Program-made: the position numbers and the translations under genes
The notes under the pieces: model-generated
The model's input: the letters and a program-made list of their open reading frames with translations, nothing else
The model's database searches: none
Told to the model about the DNA's origin: nothing
In this document: piece after piece, positions 35,299 through 44,477 of the stretch
Layout of the letters: every line of letters begins with the position of its first letter
How positions within the stretch are numbered: position 1 is the stretch's first letter
Origin: Bacillus taeanensis
GTDB lineage: Bacteria; Bacillota; Bacilli; Bacillales; UBA6769
Length of the DNA: 64,000 nucleotides
Direction of reading: 5' to 3'
Assembly: GCF_003318295.1 (NCBI RefSeq)
Contig: NZ_QOCW01000014.1
Span: 48,543-112,542 of the forward strand

Positions 35299-35528
35299 TT
35301 TACTTCCCCCTCTTATTATGTGTAAATATTTATAATTATCTAAATATATTATATCCTTTTCTGCAAATATGCTTTAAAGCGTTAAATTAAAGTTATCGTA
35401 CCACCGAATGAATTGACTGTCAATTAAGATTTTTATATTTCAGAAAAATTTTTTGAATAAGTTTTTATATAAAATCATTATTATAAAATCATTAAAATAA
35501 GGTTCTTCCATATGAGTTTTTACTTCAT

Positions 35529-35566
35529 AAAAAAAATCACTCCTCAACTGAGGAGTGATTTTTTTA
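35529..35566 (-). terminator. Terminator of the SleB-like gene
   Basis: Stem AAAAAATCACTCCTCA/TGAGGAGTGATTTTTT with a tiny loop and long T-run on both strands; ends two bases before the stop codon. Confidence 0.9.
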
Positions 35567-35567
35567 G

Positions 35568-36221
35568 TTAGCGTGTAAAAATATGTTTGCCAATTCGTTT
35601 AATTTGCGGACGAGACCAAATCCACTTTGATGTAGCAGTGCTTGGATTAAAGTAAAAAACCGCTCCTCCTGATGGATCCCAGCCGCGAATTGCATGATAA
35701 ACAGCTTTATATGCCGTGCTGTTTGGTGAATTATAATACTGTCCATCTGAAACTGCTGTAAACGCACCATGTTCAAACAACACACCTGAAACTGAATTAG
35801 GAAAATCTTTTGCATCAATTCGATTTAAAATGACAGCGGCAATGGCAACTTGTCCTTCATAAGCTTCCCCGCGCGCTTCTCCGTAAACCATTTGCGCCAT
35901 CATTTGAATTTCGTTTACTGTAAAACTGTTTGCCCGCAGAACACTTAATGTTTTTGGGCCTACAACACCATCAGCTGATAATCCATAGCTTTTTTGAAAG
36001 TTTATGACCGCCATTTTTGTTTGAAAGCCAAATACTCCATCCATTAATCCTTTATAAAAACCGAGCTGCTGCAGTCTATTTTGTACATCCCATACATATC
36101 CATATTGGTCACCGTATTGAATAACTGGTGTCGCTGCTTCCACATTTTTTTCTGGTAATGAAACCAGGCCAGTAAAAGCTAGTGAACCTGCTAGAATAAT
36201 AGTTTTTAAAGTTTTAAACAA
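35568..36221 (-). CDS. SleB-family spore cortex-lytic/cell wall hydrolase
   Basis: 217 residues from TTG 36221, eight to nine bases after AAAGGAGG; the 21 codons upstream have no such site. Signal peptide (TLKTIILAGSLAFTGLVSLP, EAA), a peptidoglycan-binding domain (VWDVQNRLQQLGFYKGLMDG to about residue 105) and the SleB hydrolase domain with the catalytic GEARGEAYEGQ and the C-terminal WSRPQIKRIGKHIF. It lacks the long linker of classical SleB between the two domains, and no ypeB partner follows. It may be SleB or a shorter paralogue acting at germination. Confidence 0.88.
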   Translation of the reverse strand: MFKTLKTIILAGSLAFTGLVSLPEKNVEAATPVIQYGDQYGYVWDVQNRLQQLGFYKGLMDGVFGFQTKMAVINFQKSYGLSADGVVGPKTLSVLRANSFTVNEIQMMAQMVYGEARGEAYEGQVAIAAVILNRIDAKDFPNSVSGVLFEHGAFTAVSDGQYYNSPNSTAYKAVYHAIRGWDPSGGAVFYFNPSTATSKWIWSRPQIKRIGKHIFTR

Positions 36222-36532
36222 ATAAAACGCCTCCTTTTCTACTAAAGAGAACACGTTACCCATTATAGGGGGAGATCGCTTCACGTCTCAATAGGAGATA
36301 GAAGGAATAAAATTAAAATATTGGAATTTCATTCAACAACCAGATCCTTTAAAAAGATTTATTGCTGGTTTCAATTAATTAGAAAGAGGTCCCTTCACTC
36401 TTACAAAAAGATAAGCATACTCTCCTTCTTTCTCTATATAAACAAGTTTTATTAATTCTCTCAACCTACCTCTCCCTCTAATCTTTTTCTCAAAAAACAC
36501 TTTAAAATTTTTCTACAATATTCGACAACTAT

Positions 36533-36751
36533 CTATTTTGCCTCGATCTTTTTTAACAGTTCTTCATATTTTTCGATGGCAACAGGTGTTTGATTAACCA
36601 CCGCAAAACTCTCTGTCATACATTGGCCACAGTTTCCTAAACAGTAATCTTCTTCCACAATTATTTCCGGATTTTTTTCCGCGATTTCCTTGATTTCATA
36701 GGATCCATTGATATAATTTGAACTGCAAAATTTTACTGTACATGCCATCAT
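36533..36751 (-). CDS. YuzB-like DUF1450 family small protein
   Basis: 72 residues. CTVKFCSSNYINGSYEIKEI and the cysteine block YCLGNCGQC match the DUF1450/YuzB group of small Firmicute proteins. The cysteine arrangement (C, C, then CxxxCxxC) resembles a thioredoxin-like iron-sulfur ferredoxin fold. Either of two adjacent ATG codons may be used after GGAGAG. Function unknown. It lies between the SleB-like gene and hppD without an obvious partner. Confidence 0.75.
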   Translation of the reverse strand: MMACTVKFCSSNYINGSYEIKEIAEKNPEIIVEEDYCLGNCGQCMTESFAVVNQTPVAIEKYEELLKKIEAK

Positions 36752-36801
36752 GATCTCTCCTTTTTGTGTGCATTATCGAGCTAATTATAGGGTGGAATTT
36801 T

Positions 36802-36942
36802 TGAAAGCGCAAACATTTGAAGTGACGTAAAAACGCTTTAATCTAGTAACGCTTTGGTGTTTTTTAGCTGTAATAGAAGTTTTTGCACAATAATATTTTT
36901 TGTTTTATACTGCAAATACAGCAACAAATAAAACGCTTTCAT
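36802..36942 (+). promoter_or_regulatory. hppD operon promoter with CcpA (cre) boxes
   Basis: A clear σA promoter, TTGCAC (36883-36888), 17 bases, TATACT (36906-36911). Two cre-like boxes: TGAAAGCGCAAACA at 36802-36815 and the reverse complement of ATGAAAGCGTTTTA at 36929-36942, just after the expected start point. This fits carbon catabolite repression by CcpA of aromatic amino acid breakdown. Confidence 0.72.
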
Positions 36943-36979
36943 TTAATTTTTTTTGAAACAAACAAAAGGAGGAAATGTT

Positions 36980-38098
36980 ATGAACAAACAACCTGAATTA
37001 GAAAAGAGTTTACTAGGAGAAGATTTTTTTAACATAAAAAGTGTGGATTATGTTGAGTTTTACGTTGGAAACGCAAAACAAACAACATTTTACTTATGCA
37101 ATGGATATGGTTTTCGTCCCCTTGCGTATTCAGGATTAGAAACTGGACAGCGAGATAAAGTTTCTTATGTTCTGCAGCAAAAACAGATTCGTTTTGTCAT
37201 TACTGGTGCCCTTCAATCCGATCATCCGATTGCTGAGTTTGTAAAACTTCATGGTGATGGGGTAAAAGATATTGCTTTACGTGTAGACAATGTTGAAAAA
37301 GCTTATAAAGAAGCAATTTCAAGAGGCGGTATTTCTATTATGGAACCACAAGTTTTAAAAGACGAACATGGAATCGTTAAAAAAGCGATTATTGGAACAT
37401 ACGGCGACACTGTTCACACATTAATTGAGCGAGATGATTATAAAGGTGACTTTTTACCTGGCTATCAAAAAGCTGATTTTGATTTTGGTACTGCAGAAAC
37501 AGGATTGATTGGCATCGACCATGTTGTCGGAAATGTCGAACATATGGAAGAATGGGTTTCCTACTACGAAAAAGTAATGGGCTTTAAACAAATGCTTCAT
37601 TTTGATGATGAAGATATTAGCACAGAATACTCTGCTCTTATGTCAAAAGTCATGCATAACGGCGGCAGAATTAAATTTCCTATTAATGAGCCGGCAGACA
37701 GCAAACGTAAATCTCAAATCGAGGAATACCTTGATTATTATAATGGTGCAGGCGTACAGCATGTTGCCTTACTAACAAATGATATCGTTTCAACAATTCA
37801 TGCCTTAAAAGCGAACGGAATAGAGTTCCTTGATACTCCTGATGCTTACTACGATATGCTGACAGAACGTGTAGGCGAAATTGATGAAAGTGTTGAGAAA
37901 TTACGCGAACTAAAAATTTTAGTAGACCGTGATGATGAAGGATACTTACTGCAAATTTTCACAAAACCAATTATGGATCGTCCAACTGTCTTTTTTGAAA
38001 TCATTCAGCGTAAAGGCTCTCGAGGTTTTGGAGAAGGAAACTTTAAAGCATTATTTGAATCGATCGAAAAAGAACAAGCACGCCGCGGAAATTTATAA
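36980..38098 (+). CDS. hppD: 4-hydroxyphenylpyruvate dioxygenase
   Basis: 372 residues from ATG 36980 (AAAGGAGG upstream). Two vicinal-oxygen-chelate halves. Iron ligands are visible as His in GIDHVVGNV, His in GVQHVALLTND and Glu in TVFFEIIQR; the C-terminal GSRGFGEGNFKALFESIE is the usual gate helix. It turns 4-hydroxyphenylpyruvate into homogentisate with loss of CO2. First gene of a tyrosine catabolic operon with fahA and hmgA. Confidence 0.95.
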   Translation: MNKQPELEKSLLGEDFFNIKSVDYVEFYVGNAKQTTFYLCNGYGFRPLAYSGLETGQRDKVSYVLQQKQIRFVITGALQSDHPIAEFVKLHGDGVKDIALRVDNVEKAYKEAISRGGISIMEPQVLKDEHGIVKKAIIGTYGDTVHTLIERDDYKGDFLPGYQKADFDFGTAETGLIGIDHVVGNVEHMEEWVSYYEKVMGFKQMLHFDDEDISTEYSALMSKVMHNGGRIKFPINEPADSKRKSQIEEYLDYYNGAGVQHVALLTNDIVSTIHALKANGIEFLDTPDAYYDMLTERVGEIDESVEKLRELKILVDRDDEGYLLQIFTKPIMDRPTVFFEIIQRKGSRGFGEGNFKALFESIEKEQARRGNL

Positions 38099-38119
38099 GA
38101 GATAAAGGAGAGAAACCAT

Positions 38120-39094
38120 ATGAAATTAGATAATAGACTAGCAAATTCGATGCAGCATACTAGTCTATATCCCTTTCTACATCAATTAATTGATTATGCA
38201 GGGATGTTTCCACCAACAAATCTTCCTTTAGATGAAGCAATTCATAACTATGCTTCTTATCAGCGTAATCAAGATTCATGGATGCTTGGACCATTTATTA
38301 TTTCTGAATCACGTTTAGAAGAACTGAATCCATATCTAACATTGTTTTCAAAAGAACAGCCTTTAACTCTTTCAGTCGTTGGAACAAAAACTAGTAATCC
38401 AACAGACTATCATAAAAGCTTACAATCCTGCTTAGAAAAGATTGATGGTTTTCGAAAGCGTCATGGCGAAGTTGTTCAAATCACGACGTTAGAAATGCCT
38501 TTACCGCCTTATGTTCCAGACATAAATCTATTAGCTATTACTTCTCAAAAAACGATGAAGCTTGGATTACAAATATATTGTGAAGTTCCTATCCCCTTCA
38601 ATAACGAATGGGAAGAAACATTACTGAAGTCTTTAAATGCAATTGCTGCTCATAACAACGATAATCCATTATCTTTAGGGTTCAAGCTTCGTACCGGCGG
38701 GGTAACAGCTGATTCGTTTCCAACACCGAAACAAGTGGCGGCTGCGATAAAAGGATGTCAAGAACGAAATCTTACAATGAAGTTCACCGCTGGGCTTCAC
38801 CACCCTATTCGAATGTATCGGGAAGAAATCGGCGCAAAAATGCATGGGTTCATCAATGTATTTGTCGCAGGAATGTTAACACATCTTTATCAACTTGATT
38901 TGGAAACAATTGAAAATATACTTTCTGATGAAGACGTCAACAGCTTCACCTTTCATTGGGATGAAATTTCTTGGCGTGATTTAAAGCTGACAGGCAGTGA
39001 AATAAAGAATCTCCGTCAATCGGCATTACGCTCATACGGATGCTGCAGTTTTAATGAACCGTGTGAGGATATGAAATCATTAAAGATTTTATAA
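38120..39094 (+). CDS. Unrecognised protein in the tyrosine catabolic operon
   Basis: 324 residues, with AAAGGAG before ATG. It lies between hppD (21 bases away) and fahA (19 bases), so it is clearly part of the operon. Strand-loop patterns such as LGFKLRTGGVTADSFPTPKQ and LTMKFTAGLHHPIR, with charged or polar residues at the ends of predicted strands, look like a TIM barrel, possibly of an enolase or aldolase kind. Near the C-terminus is a conserved-looking cysteine cluster, C308, C309 and C315 (YGCCSFNEPCED). No signal peptide or membrane helix. I do not know the family. The operon has no recognisable maleylacetoacetate isomerase, so this gene is a candidate for that or an accessory step. 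Confidence 0.8.
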   Translation: MKLDNRLANSMQHTSLYPFLHQLIDYAGMFPPTNLPLDEAIHNYASYQRNQDSWMLGPFIISESRLEELNPYLTLFSKEQPLTLSVVGTKTSNPTDYHKSLQSCLEKIDGFRKRHGEVVQITTLEMPLPPYVPDINLLAITSQKTMKLGLQIYCEVPIPFNNEWEETLLKSLNAIAAHNNDNPLSLGFKLRTGGVTADSFPTPKQVAAAIKGCQERNLTMKFTAGLHHPIRMYREEIGAKMHGFINVFVAGMLTHLYQLDLETIENILSDEDVNSFTFHWDEISWRDLKLTGSEIKNLRQSALRSYGCCSFNEPCEDMKSLKIL

Positions 39095-39113
39095 AGTAAA
39101 GGAGGCAATATTA

Positions 39114-40388
39114 ATGAAGAAATCGTTTATTGAAGTGAAAGAGAATTCCCACTTCCCGATTCAAAATCTTCCTTATGGGGTATTTTGTCCTAAAACTAGC
39201 GGCACTCCGCGTGTTGGTGCGGCGATCGGAGAATTTGTGTTAGATCTTTCTGTTATAGAAGATGCAGGACTTTTCAACATCCCTGAACTGCAGGGAAAAG
39301 AAATTTTCAACCAACCTACTCTTAATGCCTTTATGGAAATGGGCCGAAACGTATGGAGTGCCGTTCGAAAAAGAATGCAAACCCTATTAAGTGAGGTTGA
39401 GCCAACTCTTCGTGATAATGCTGCTCTTCGTAAGCAAGCATTTTACCTACAAAAAGAGGTTGAGATGCTTTTACCTGTAGATATTGGGGATTATACTGAC
39501 TTTTACGCTTCAAAAGAGCATGCAATGAATGTAGGAATGATGTTTCGTGGAAAAGAAAATGCCCTAATGCCCAACTGGTTAAACTTACCTGTTGGTTATC
39601 ACGGACGTGCCAGCTCTATTGTAGTAAGCGGTACAGATGTGCGTCGACCGCTTGGACAAATGAAACCAAAGGAAAGTAATAATCCTACTTTCGGTCCTTC
39701 TCTTCGTTTTGATTTTGAATTAGAAATGGGCTGGTTTATCGGTCCGGGCAATGAACTTGGAAAACCGATTTCAGTTGATGAAGCAGAAAATCATATTTTT
39801 GGTCTTGCCCTTGTCAATGACTGGAGTGCTCGCGATATTCAAGCATGGGAATATCAGCCGCTCGGACCTTTTCTAGGTAAAAACTTTGCTACCTCGATTT
39901 CACCTTGGATTGTTCCATTAGAAGCCTTAGAGCCATTCCGAACAGCCGGTCCTAAACCTGAAGTTGAGCAGCTTCCATATTTGCAGCAATCTCAAAAAAG
40001 TTCCTTTGACATTCAATTAGAAGTGCATCTTAAAGGGGAAAAGATGGAGTCACCACAGCGCATTTGTGAAAGTAACTTCCGCCATCTCTACTGGAGCATG
40101 GCCCAGCAAATCGCTCATCATACCGTAGGCGGCTGCAATTTACGGACAGGAGACTTACTTGCTTCGGGGACGATCAGCGGTCCAACTCCTGAAGCACGCG
40201 GGAGTTTATTGGAACTAACATGGGGCGGCACTGAACCTCTTCAAATGAATAATGGCGAACAGCGCAATTGGTTAGAAGATGGTGATGAATTAACGCTTAC
40301 CGCTTGGTGTCAAGGCGACGGCTACCGGATCGGATTTGGTGAAGTAACCGGATGTGTGCTGCCGGCACTCGAATACTCGAAAGCTTAA
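39114..40388 (+). CDS. fahA: Fumarylacetoacetase
   Basis: 424 residues, normal for eukaryote-like fumarylacetoacetate hydrolases. The N-terminal SH3-like domain (to about 115) is followed by the catalytic domain. EHAMNVGMMFRG holds the catalytic His, and FDFELEMGWFIG and ALVNDWSARDIQAWEYQPLG carry the metal-binding acids; GTISGPTPEARGSLLELTWG is the C-terminal signature. It splits fumarylacetoacetate into fumarate and acetoacetate, the last step of the pathway. AGGAGG precedes the ATG. Confidence 0.95.
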   Translation: MKKSFIEVKENSHFPIQNLPYGVFCPKTSGTPRVGAAIGEFVLDLSVIEDAGLFNIPELQGKEIFNQPTLNAFMEMGRNVWSAVRKRMQTLLSEVEPTLRDNAALRKQAFYLQKEVEMLLPVDIGDYTDFYASKEHAMNVGMMFRGKENALMPNWLNLPVGYHGRASSIVVSGTDVRRPLGQMKPKESNNPTFGPSLRFDFELEMGWFIGPGNELGKPISVDEAENHIFGLALVNDWSARDIQAWEYQPLGPFLGKNFATSISPWIVPLEALEPFRTAGPKPEVEQLPYLQQSQKSSFDIQLEVHLKGEKMESPQRICESNFRHLYWSMAQQIAHHTVGGCNLRTGDLLASGTISGPTPEARGSLLELTWGGTEPLQMNNGEQRNWLEDGDELTLTAWCQGDGYRIGFGEVTGCVLPALEYSKA

Positions 40389-40433
40389 AAAATAACTCGT
40401 TTTCTATTATTCTACCATGCAGGAGGTATTATT

Positions 40434-41591
40434 ATGCCGTTTTATAAAAAAATGGGAAGCATCCCTAGAAAAAGACATACCGTGTTTCGCAAAGAAGATG
40501 GCTCGCTTTACCGCGAGCAGGTAATGGGCACAAAAGGATTCTCAGGGATGCAGTCAATTCTTTATCATCATGATGCACCGACAGAAATTGTTAAATCGGA
40601 GCTGTATGAGAACTGTCACCTGGAATATGAAGAGCAAACAGATTTATGTCACCGTCATTTTCAAATGAATCAAGAAACGAAACATGGCGATGCTGTTAGC
40701 GCAAGACAGTTCGTGCTTGGCAATGATGATTTAATCATCGGAGTTGCAAAAATAACAGAAACTATGGACTATTACTACCGAAACGGTGACGGTGATGAGC
40801 TTCTTTTTGTCCATTATGGCAGCGGAAAAATTGAAAGCATGTTCGGAACAATTACATATGAACCAGGAGACTATATTATCATTCCAATTGGAACGATTTA
40901 TCGAGTGGTACCGAGTGATGAGGAAACTAAGTTTCTTGTTATTGAAACGAACAGTTGGATTACGACACCAAAGCGCTACCGAAATGCGCACGGTCAGCTG
41001 CTTGAACATAGTCCATTCTGTGAACGAGATATTTTTGGACCAGAGAAACTTGAAACCTTTTCAGAAAAAGGCAGCTTTGAAGTACGAACAAAATCAAGAG
41101 GATTTCTTCATTCTCATTTCTTAAGTCACCATCCATTGAATGTGGAAGGATGGGATGGCTATTTGTATCCATGGAAAATTAATATTCGAGATTTTGAACC
41201 GATCACAGGCAGAATTCATATGCCGCCACCCATTCATCAAATGTTTGAAGGAAATAATTTTGTGGTTTGCTCTTTTGTACCGAGAATGTATGATTACCAT
41301 CCTGAGTCAATTCCGGCACCTTACTATCACAGCAATGTTGATAGCGATGAAGTCCTTTATTATGTAGAAGGTAATTTTATGAGTCGAAAAGGAATCAATG
41401 AAGGCTCGCTTACTTTACACCCTTCTGGCATTCCGCACGGACCACATCCTGGAACAATTGAAGCGAGTATTGGTAAAAAAGAAACATTAGAATTAGCAGT
41501 GATGATTGACACATTTAGACCACTGAAAGTTGTAAAACAAGCTCATGCTCTAGAAGACTCTAAGTATAAATACAGTTGGGCTCCAAAATAA
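40434..41591 (+). CDS. hmgA: Homogentisate 1,2-dioxygenase
   Basis: 385 residues, shorter than the roughly 430-440 residues of proteobacterial and animal enzymes. The cupin core is intact: PAPYYHSNVDSDEVLYYVEG holds the His/Glu iron ligands and SGIPHGPHPG the last His; PPIHQMFEGNNFVVCSFVPR is also typical. It cleaves the homogentisate ring to maleylacetoacetate using O2. Last gene of the hppD operon; AGGAGG before ATG. Confidence 0.93.
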   Translation: MPFYKKMGSIPRKRHTVFRKEDGSLYREQVMGTKGFSGMQSILYHHDAPTEIVKSELYENCHLEYEEQTDLCHRHFQMNQETKHGDAVSARQFVLGNDDLIIGVAKITETMDYYYRNGDGDELLFVHYGSGKIESMFGTITYEPGDYIIIPIGTIYRVVPSDEETKFLVIETNSWITTPKRYRNAHGQLLEHSPFCERDIFGPEKLETFSEKGSFEVRTKSRGFLHSHFLSHHPLNVEGWDGYLYPWKINIRDFEPITGRIHMPPPIHQMFEGNNFVVCSFVPRMYDYHPESIPAPYYHSNVDSDEVLYYVEGNFMSRKGINEGSLTLHPSGIPHGPHPGTIEASIGKKETLELAVMIDTFRPLKVVKQAHALEDSKYKYSWAPK

Positions 41592-41644
41592 GTTTCATTG
41601 TTTCCATCTATTCAACATCCATATTCCATTTCAAACTAAAAAGT

Positions 41645-41667
41645 GCCACCTAATCAAATTAGGTGGC
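41645..41667 (-). terminator. Hairpin between hmgA and the antiporter gene
   Basis: Ten-base perfect stem GCCACCTAAT/ATTAGGTGGC with a 3-base loop. The T-run (CTTTTTAG) follows it on the minus strand, while the plus-strand side is A-rich, so as a classical terminator it points left, against hmgA. Confidence 0.6.
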
Positions 41668-41678
41668 CAAAAAGAAAG

Positions 41679-41717
41679 TTAACCTACATTAAAAATATCA
41701 TGTAAAAATAAAAGCAT
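41679..41717 (-). CDS. Possible 12-residue peptide with strong ribosome binding site
   Basis: On the minus strand CGGAGGTGATTT is followed after five bases by ATG and the peptide MLLFLHDIFNVG, stop, then the hairpin with T-run at 41645-41667. Ribosome binding site, short reading frame and terminator in a row look like a small expressed unit, but the length gives little statistical support. Confidence 0.3.
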   Translation of the reverse strand: MLLFLHDIFNVG

Positions 41718-41849
41718 CAAATAAATCACCTCCGTTTTATTACAACTAGAAAGTACGGACTGTCTGCGGCTATTTGTAAGCGTTTTTTGACAAGAAATAA
41801 TTTTACCTTTAAAGCAACATTCTTATAAAGATGATAAAGGAGAAAATAT

Positions 41850-43280
41850 ATGAAAAAACCTTCATTTCTAGCTTCATCTGTCATTGTACTACTTGTTATT
41901 GCATTATTAGGTGTAAGCATTCTTCATTATGGCGTTGCCCCTCATATTCCAATTGTCGTCGCAGCGATTTTGGTTTCATGTTATGGTCTTATGTTAGGTC
42001 ACAAATGGAAAGAGTTAGAAGATGCAATGGCAAAAGGAATTTTTTACGGCCTGCCATCAATCTTAATTCTTTGTTTGATTGGAATATTAATCGGTGTATG
42101 GGTTTTAAATGGCACCGTTCAAACGATAACGTACTATGGTTTACATACGTTATCGCCTGACTTTTTCTTAATGTCAGCAGTCGTCATTTGTGCGATTGTC
42201 TCGATTTTCTGCGGCAGTTCATGGAGTACGATCAGTACGATTGGGATTGCCTTAATGGGTGTTGCCTATGCTCTAGGAATCTCTCCGGCAATAACAGCGG
42301 GTGCGATTGTTTCAGGTGCTATTTTTGGAGATAAAATTTCTCCTCTTTCAGATACTACGAATCTGGCGGCTGCAACAGCAAAAGTAAATATTTATGAACA
42401 TATTAAACATATGTTATGGACAACGGTTCCAAGTTTTATTATTACGTTAGCGATTTTTACTGGGATTGGCTTATTTCTCGATAAAGGTGAGGCTGATAGT
42501 CAGCAGGTCGATACTATTATTAATGTGCTAAATAAAGAGTTTATGATTACGCCGATTACACTTCTATCACCATTATTAATTATTATTTTAGCTGTAAAAC
42601 GTGTAAGACCTATTCCATCACTTGTCATTGGTTTAATGGTAGCAGTCTTAACAACTTTCTATACTGTTCCAAACGTATCACTTGGAACGATTATGGCAAC
42701 CGCACATTTTGGCTATGTAGCAGAAACAGGTGTAGAAGCAATTGATCAATTACTTTCACTTGGCGGGTTGAGCAGTATGTTATTTGGGGTTTCCCTTATT
42801 TTAGTATCCCTTTCCTTCGGGGGAATCGTCCAGCAAGTTGGAATCGCCCACTCTATTATCGAAGGAATTCAAAATATGTTAAAAAGCAGAGGAAATGTCA
42901 TTACATCAACCATCTTCTCCTGCCTCGGCATTAACTTAACGGTTGGTGAACAATATTTATCAATTATTTTACCTGGGCAGCTTTTTGAATCCGCTTATAA
43001 AAAGGTAAAGCTTCACCCTAAAAATTTATCAAGAACATTAGAAGATGCCGGCACAATCATTCACCCAATGATTCCATGGGGCGTAACGGGCGCGTTTATT
43101 ATGTCGACATTGAATATCGGCATGGAATATGTTCCATTTGTTTTCATTAGTATGGTCACACCAATCGTTGCCATGATCTATGGTTATACCGGCATTGGAC
43201 TAGCACCTTTACAAGAAGAAGAAGAAATAGAAGCAGGTGAAAGCACAAGTGAACTAACAAGAAATGTAATGGAAGGTTAA
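41850..43280 (+). CDS. NhaC-family Na+/H+ antiporter
   Basis: 476 residues, about eleven membrane helices. The NhaC signature is seen in CGSSWSTISTIGIALMGVAY and SGAIFGDKISPLSDTTNLAA; IHPMIPWGVTGAF is also characteristic. Members exchange sodium for protons, sometimes coupled to organic acids (MleN). It is placed between hmgA and phenylalanine dehydrogenase, so an organic substrate linked to aromatic amino acids or pH balance during amino acid use is conceivable. AAAGGAG before ATG. A partial cre-like TTGTAAGCGTTTTTT lies about 75 bases upstream. Confidence 0.9.
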   Translation: MKKPSFLASSVIVLLVIALLGVSILHYGVAPHIPIVVAAILVSCYGLMLGHKWKELEDAMAKGIFYGLPSILILCLIGILIGVWVLNGTVQTITYYGLHTLSPDFFLMSAVVICAIVSIFCGSSWSTISTIGIALMGVAYALGISPAITAGAIVSGAIFGDKISPLSDTTNLAAATAKVNIYEHIKHMLWTTVPSFIITLAIFTGIGLFLDKGEADSQQVDTIINVLNKEFMITPITLLSPLLIIILAVKRVRPIPSLVIGLMVAVLTTFYTVPNVSLGTIMATAHFGYVAETGVEAIDQLLSLGGLSSMLFGVSLILVSLSFGGIVQQVGIAHSIIEGIQNMLKSRGNVITSTIFSCLGINLTVGEQYLSIILPGQLFESAYKKVKLHPKNLSRTLEDAGTIIHPMIPWGVTGAFIMSTLNIGMEYVPFVFISMVTPIVAMIYGYTGIGLAPLQEEEEIEAGESTSELTRNVMEG

Positions 43281-43303
43281 TAACTTACTAGGGGGAATTT
43301 AAA

Positions 43304-44461
43304 ATGAAAACAACATTACCAACAAAAACAACAACAATTCAATCAGCAGATACATTTGACATGTTTGCAAAAATTCAAGAACATGAACAAGTATTATTTT
43401 GCAATGACCCGACAACAGGATTAAAAGCGATTATTGCGATTCATAGCACAACTCTCGGTCCAGCATTAGGCGGCACAAGAATGAGACCTTATGACACATT
43501 TGAAGAAGCATTAGAAGATGCACTCCGCTTATCAAAAGGAATGACCTATAAAAACGCGGCAGCAGATAATGACTTTGGCGGCGGTAAAGGCGTTATTATC
43601 GGTGATCCAACGAAAGATAAATCACCAGAACTTTTCCGCGCATACGGACAATTTATTGATTCCTTAAATGGCCGCTTTTATACAGGAACAGATATGGGCA
43701 CGGTGCTGGATGATTTCGTTCATGCCCATAAAGAAACGAACTGCATTGCCGGCTTACCGGAAGAATACGGCGGCGGCGGTGAAACATCAATTCCTACAGC
43801 GCTTGGCATTTTATACAGCATTCAAGCTGTTGCCAACACATTATGGGGTCACGAAAATTTAACTGGAAAACGATTTGCTGTGCAGGGATTAGGGAAAGTT
43901 GGTTTTAAAGTAGCAGAACATTTACTCGAACAAGGCGCTGATTTATACGTAACAGATGTTTCTGACGAAGCCGTAAAAACAATTATAGAAAAAGCGAAAA
44001 AAATGGGCGGAAAAGCTGTCGCTGTAAAAGGCGAGGAAATCTATAGAAGTGATGCGGATCTATTCGTTCCTTGTGCGATTGGCGGCATTATTAATGATCA
44101 AACAATCGAGCAGTTAAAAGTAAAAGGAATTGCGGGTGCAGCAAACAACCAGCTCCTTCATGAAAGCCATGCCAAAGTGTTAAAAGAAAAAGGCATCCTT
44201 TATGCACCGGATTATATCGTAAACAGCGGCGGCGCCATTCAAGTAGCTGATGAATTATACGGACCTAATAAAAAACGCGTGCTTAGTAAAACGAAAAACA
44301 TTTACCGCTCGATTCTTGAAGTACTTCAGCAGTCAGAAACGAAAAACATTACAACAGTAGAAGCAGCAAACTTAATTTGTGAAGAAAGATTGAATGCAAG
44401 AAAAATAAGAGACAGCTTCTTCTCTCCAAAAAAACGTCCGAAGTGGGATGTTCGTCATTAA
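43304..44461 (+). CDS. pdh: Phenylalanine dehydrogenase
   Basis: 385 residues. Glu/Leu/Phe/Val dehydrogenase family: [19 protein letters not shown] holds the catalytic lysines and [20 protein letters not shown] is the NAD-binding Rossmann motif. The N-terminus ([20 protein letters not shown]), the length (leucine dehydrogenases are about 365) and the end ([10 protein letters not shown]) fit Bacillus phenylalanine dehydrogenase as I know it better than leucine dehydrogenase. It deaminates Phe, and often Tyr, to the 2-oxo acids that feed hppD. 23 bases after the antiporter gene, so cotranscribed. Confidence 0.87.
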   Translation: MKTTLPTKTTTIQSADTFDMFAKIQEHEQVLFCNDPTTGLKAIIAIHSTTLGPALGGTRMRPYDTFEEALEDALRLSKGMTYKNAAADNDFGGGKGVIIGDPTKDKSPELFRAYGQFIDSLNGRFYTGTDMGTVLDDFVHAHKETNCIAGLPEEYGGGGETSIPTALGILYSIQAVANTLWGHENLTGKRFAVQGLGKVGFKVAEHLLEQGADLYVTDVSDEAVKTIIEKAKKMGGKAVAVKGEEIYRSDADLFVPCAIGGIINDQTIEQLKVKGIAGAANNQLLHESHAKVLKEKGILYAPDYIVNSGGAIQVADELYGPNKKRVLSKTKNIYRSILEVLQQSETKNITTVEAANLICEERLNARKIRDSFFSPKKRPKWDVRH

Positions 44462-44477
44462 TAAATATAGTATGAAT

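Noticed and set aside
40731..41009. 92-codon minus-strand frame inside hmgA
   Set aside because: Fully antisense to a conserved enzyme gene; no start signals.
41726..41920. 64-codon minus-strand frame upstream of the antiporter
   Set aside because: Overlaps the antiporter start region in antisense and has no ribosome binding site.
43304..44461. Leucine dehydrogenase as the identity of the dehydrogenase gene
   Set aside because: Length 385, the N-terminal and C-terminal sequences, and the Phe/Tyr pathway context fit phenylalanine dehydrogenase better; substrate test still decides.
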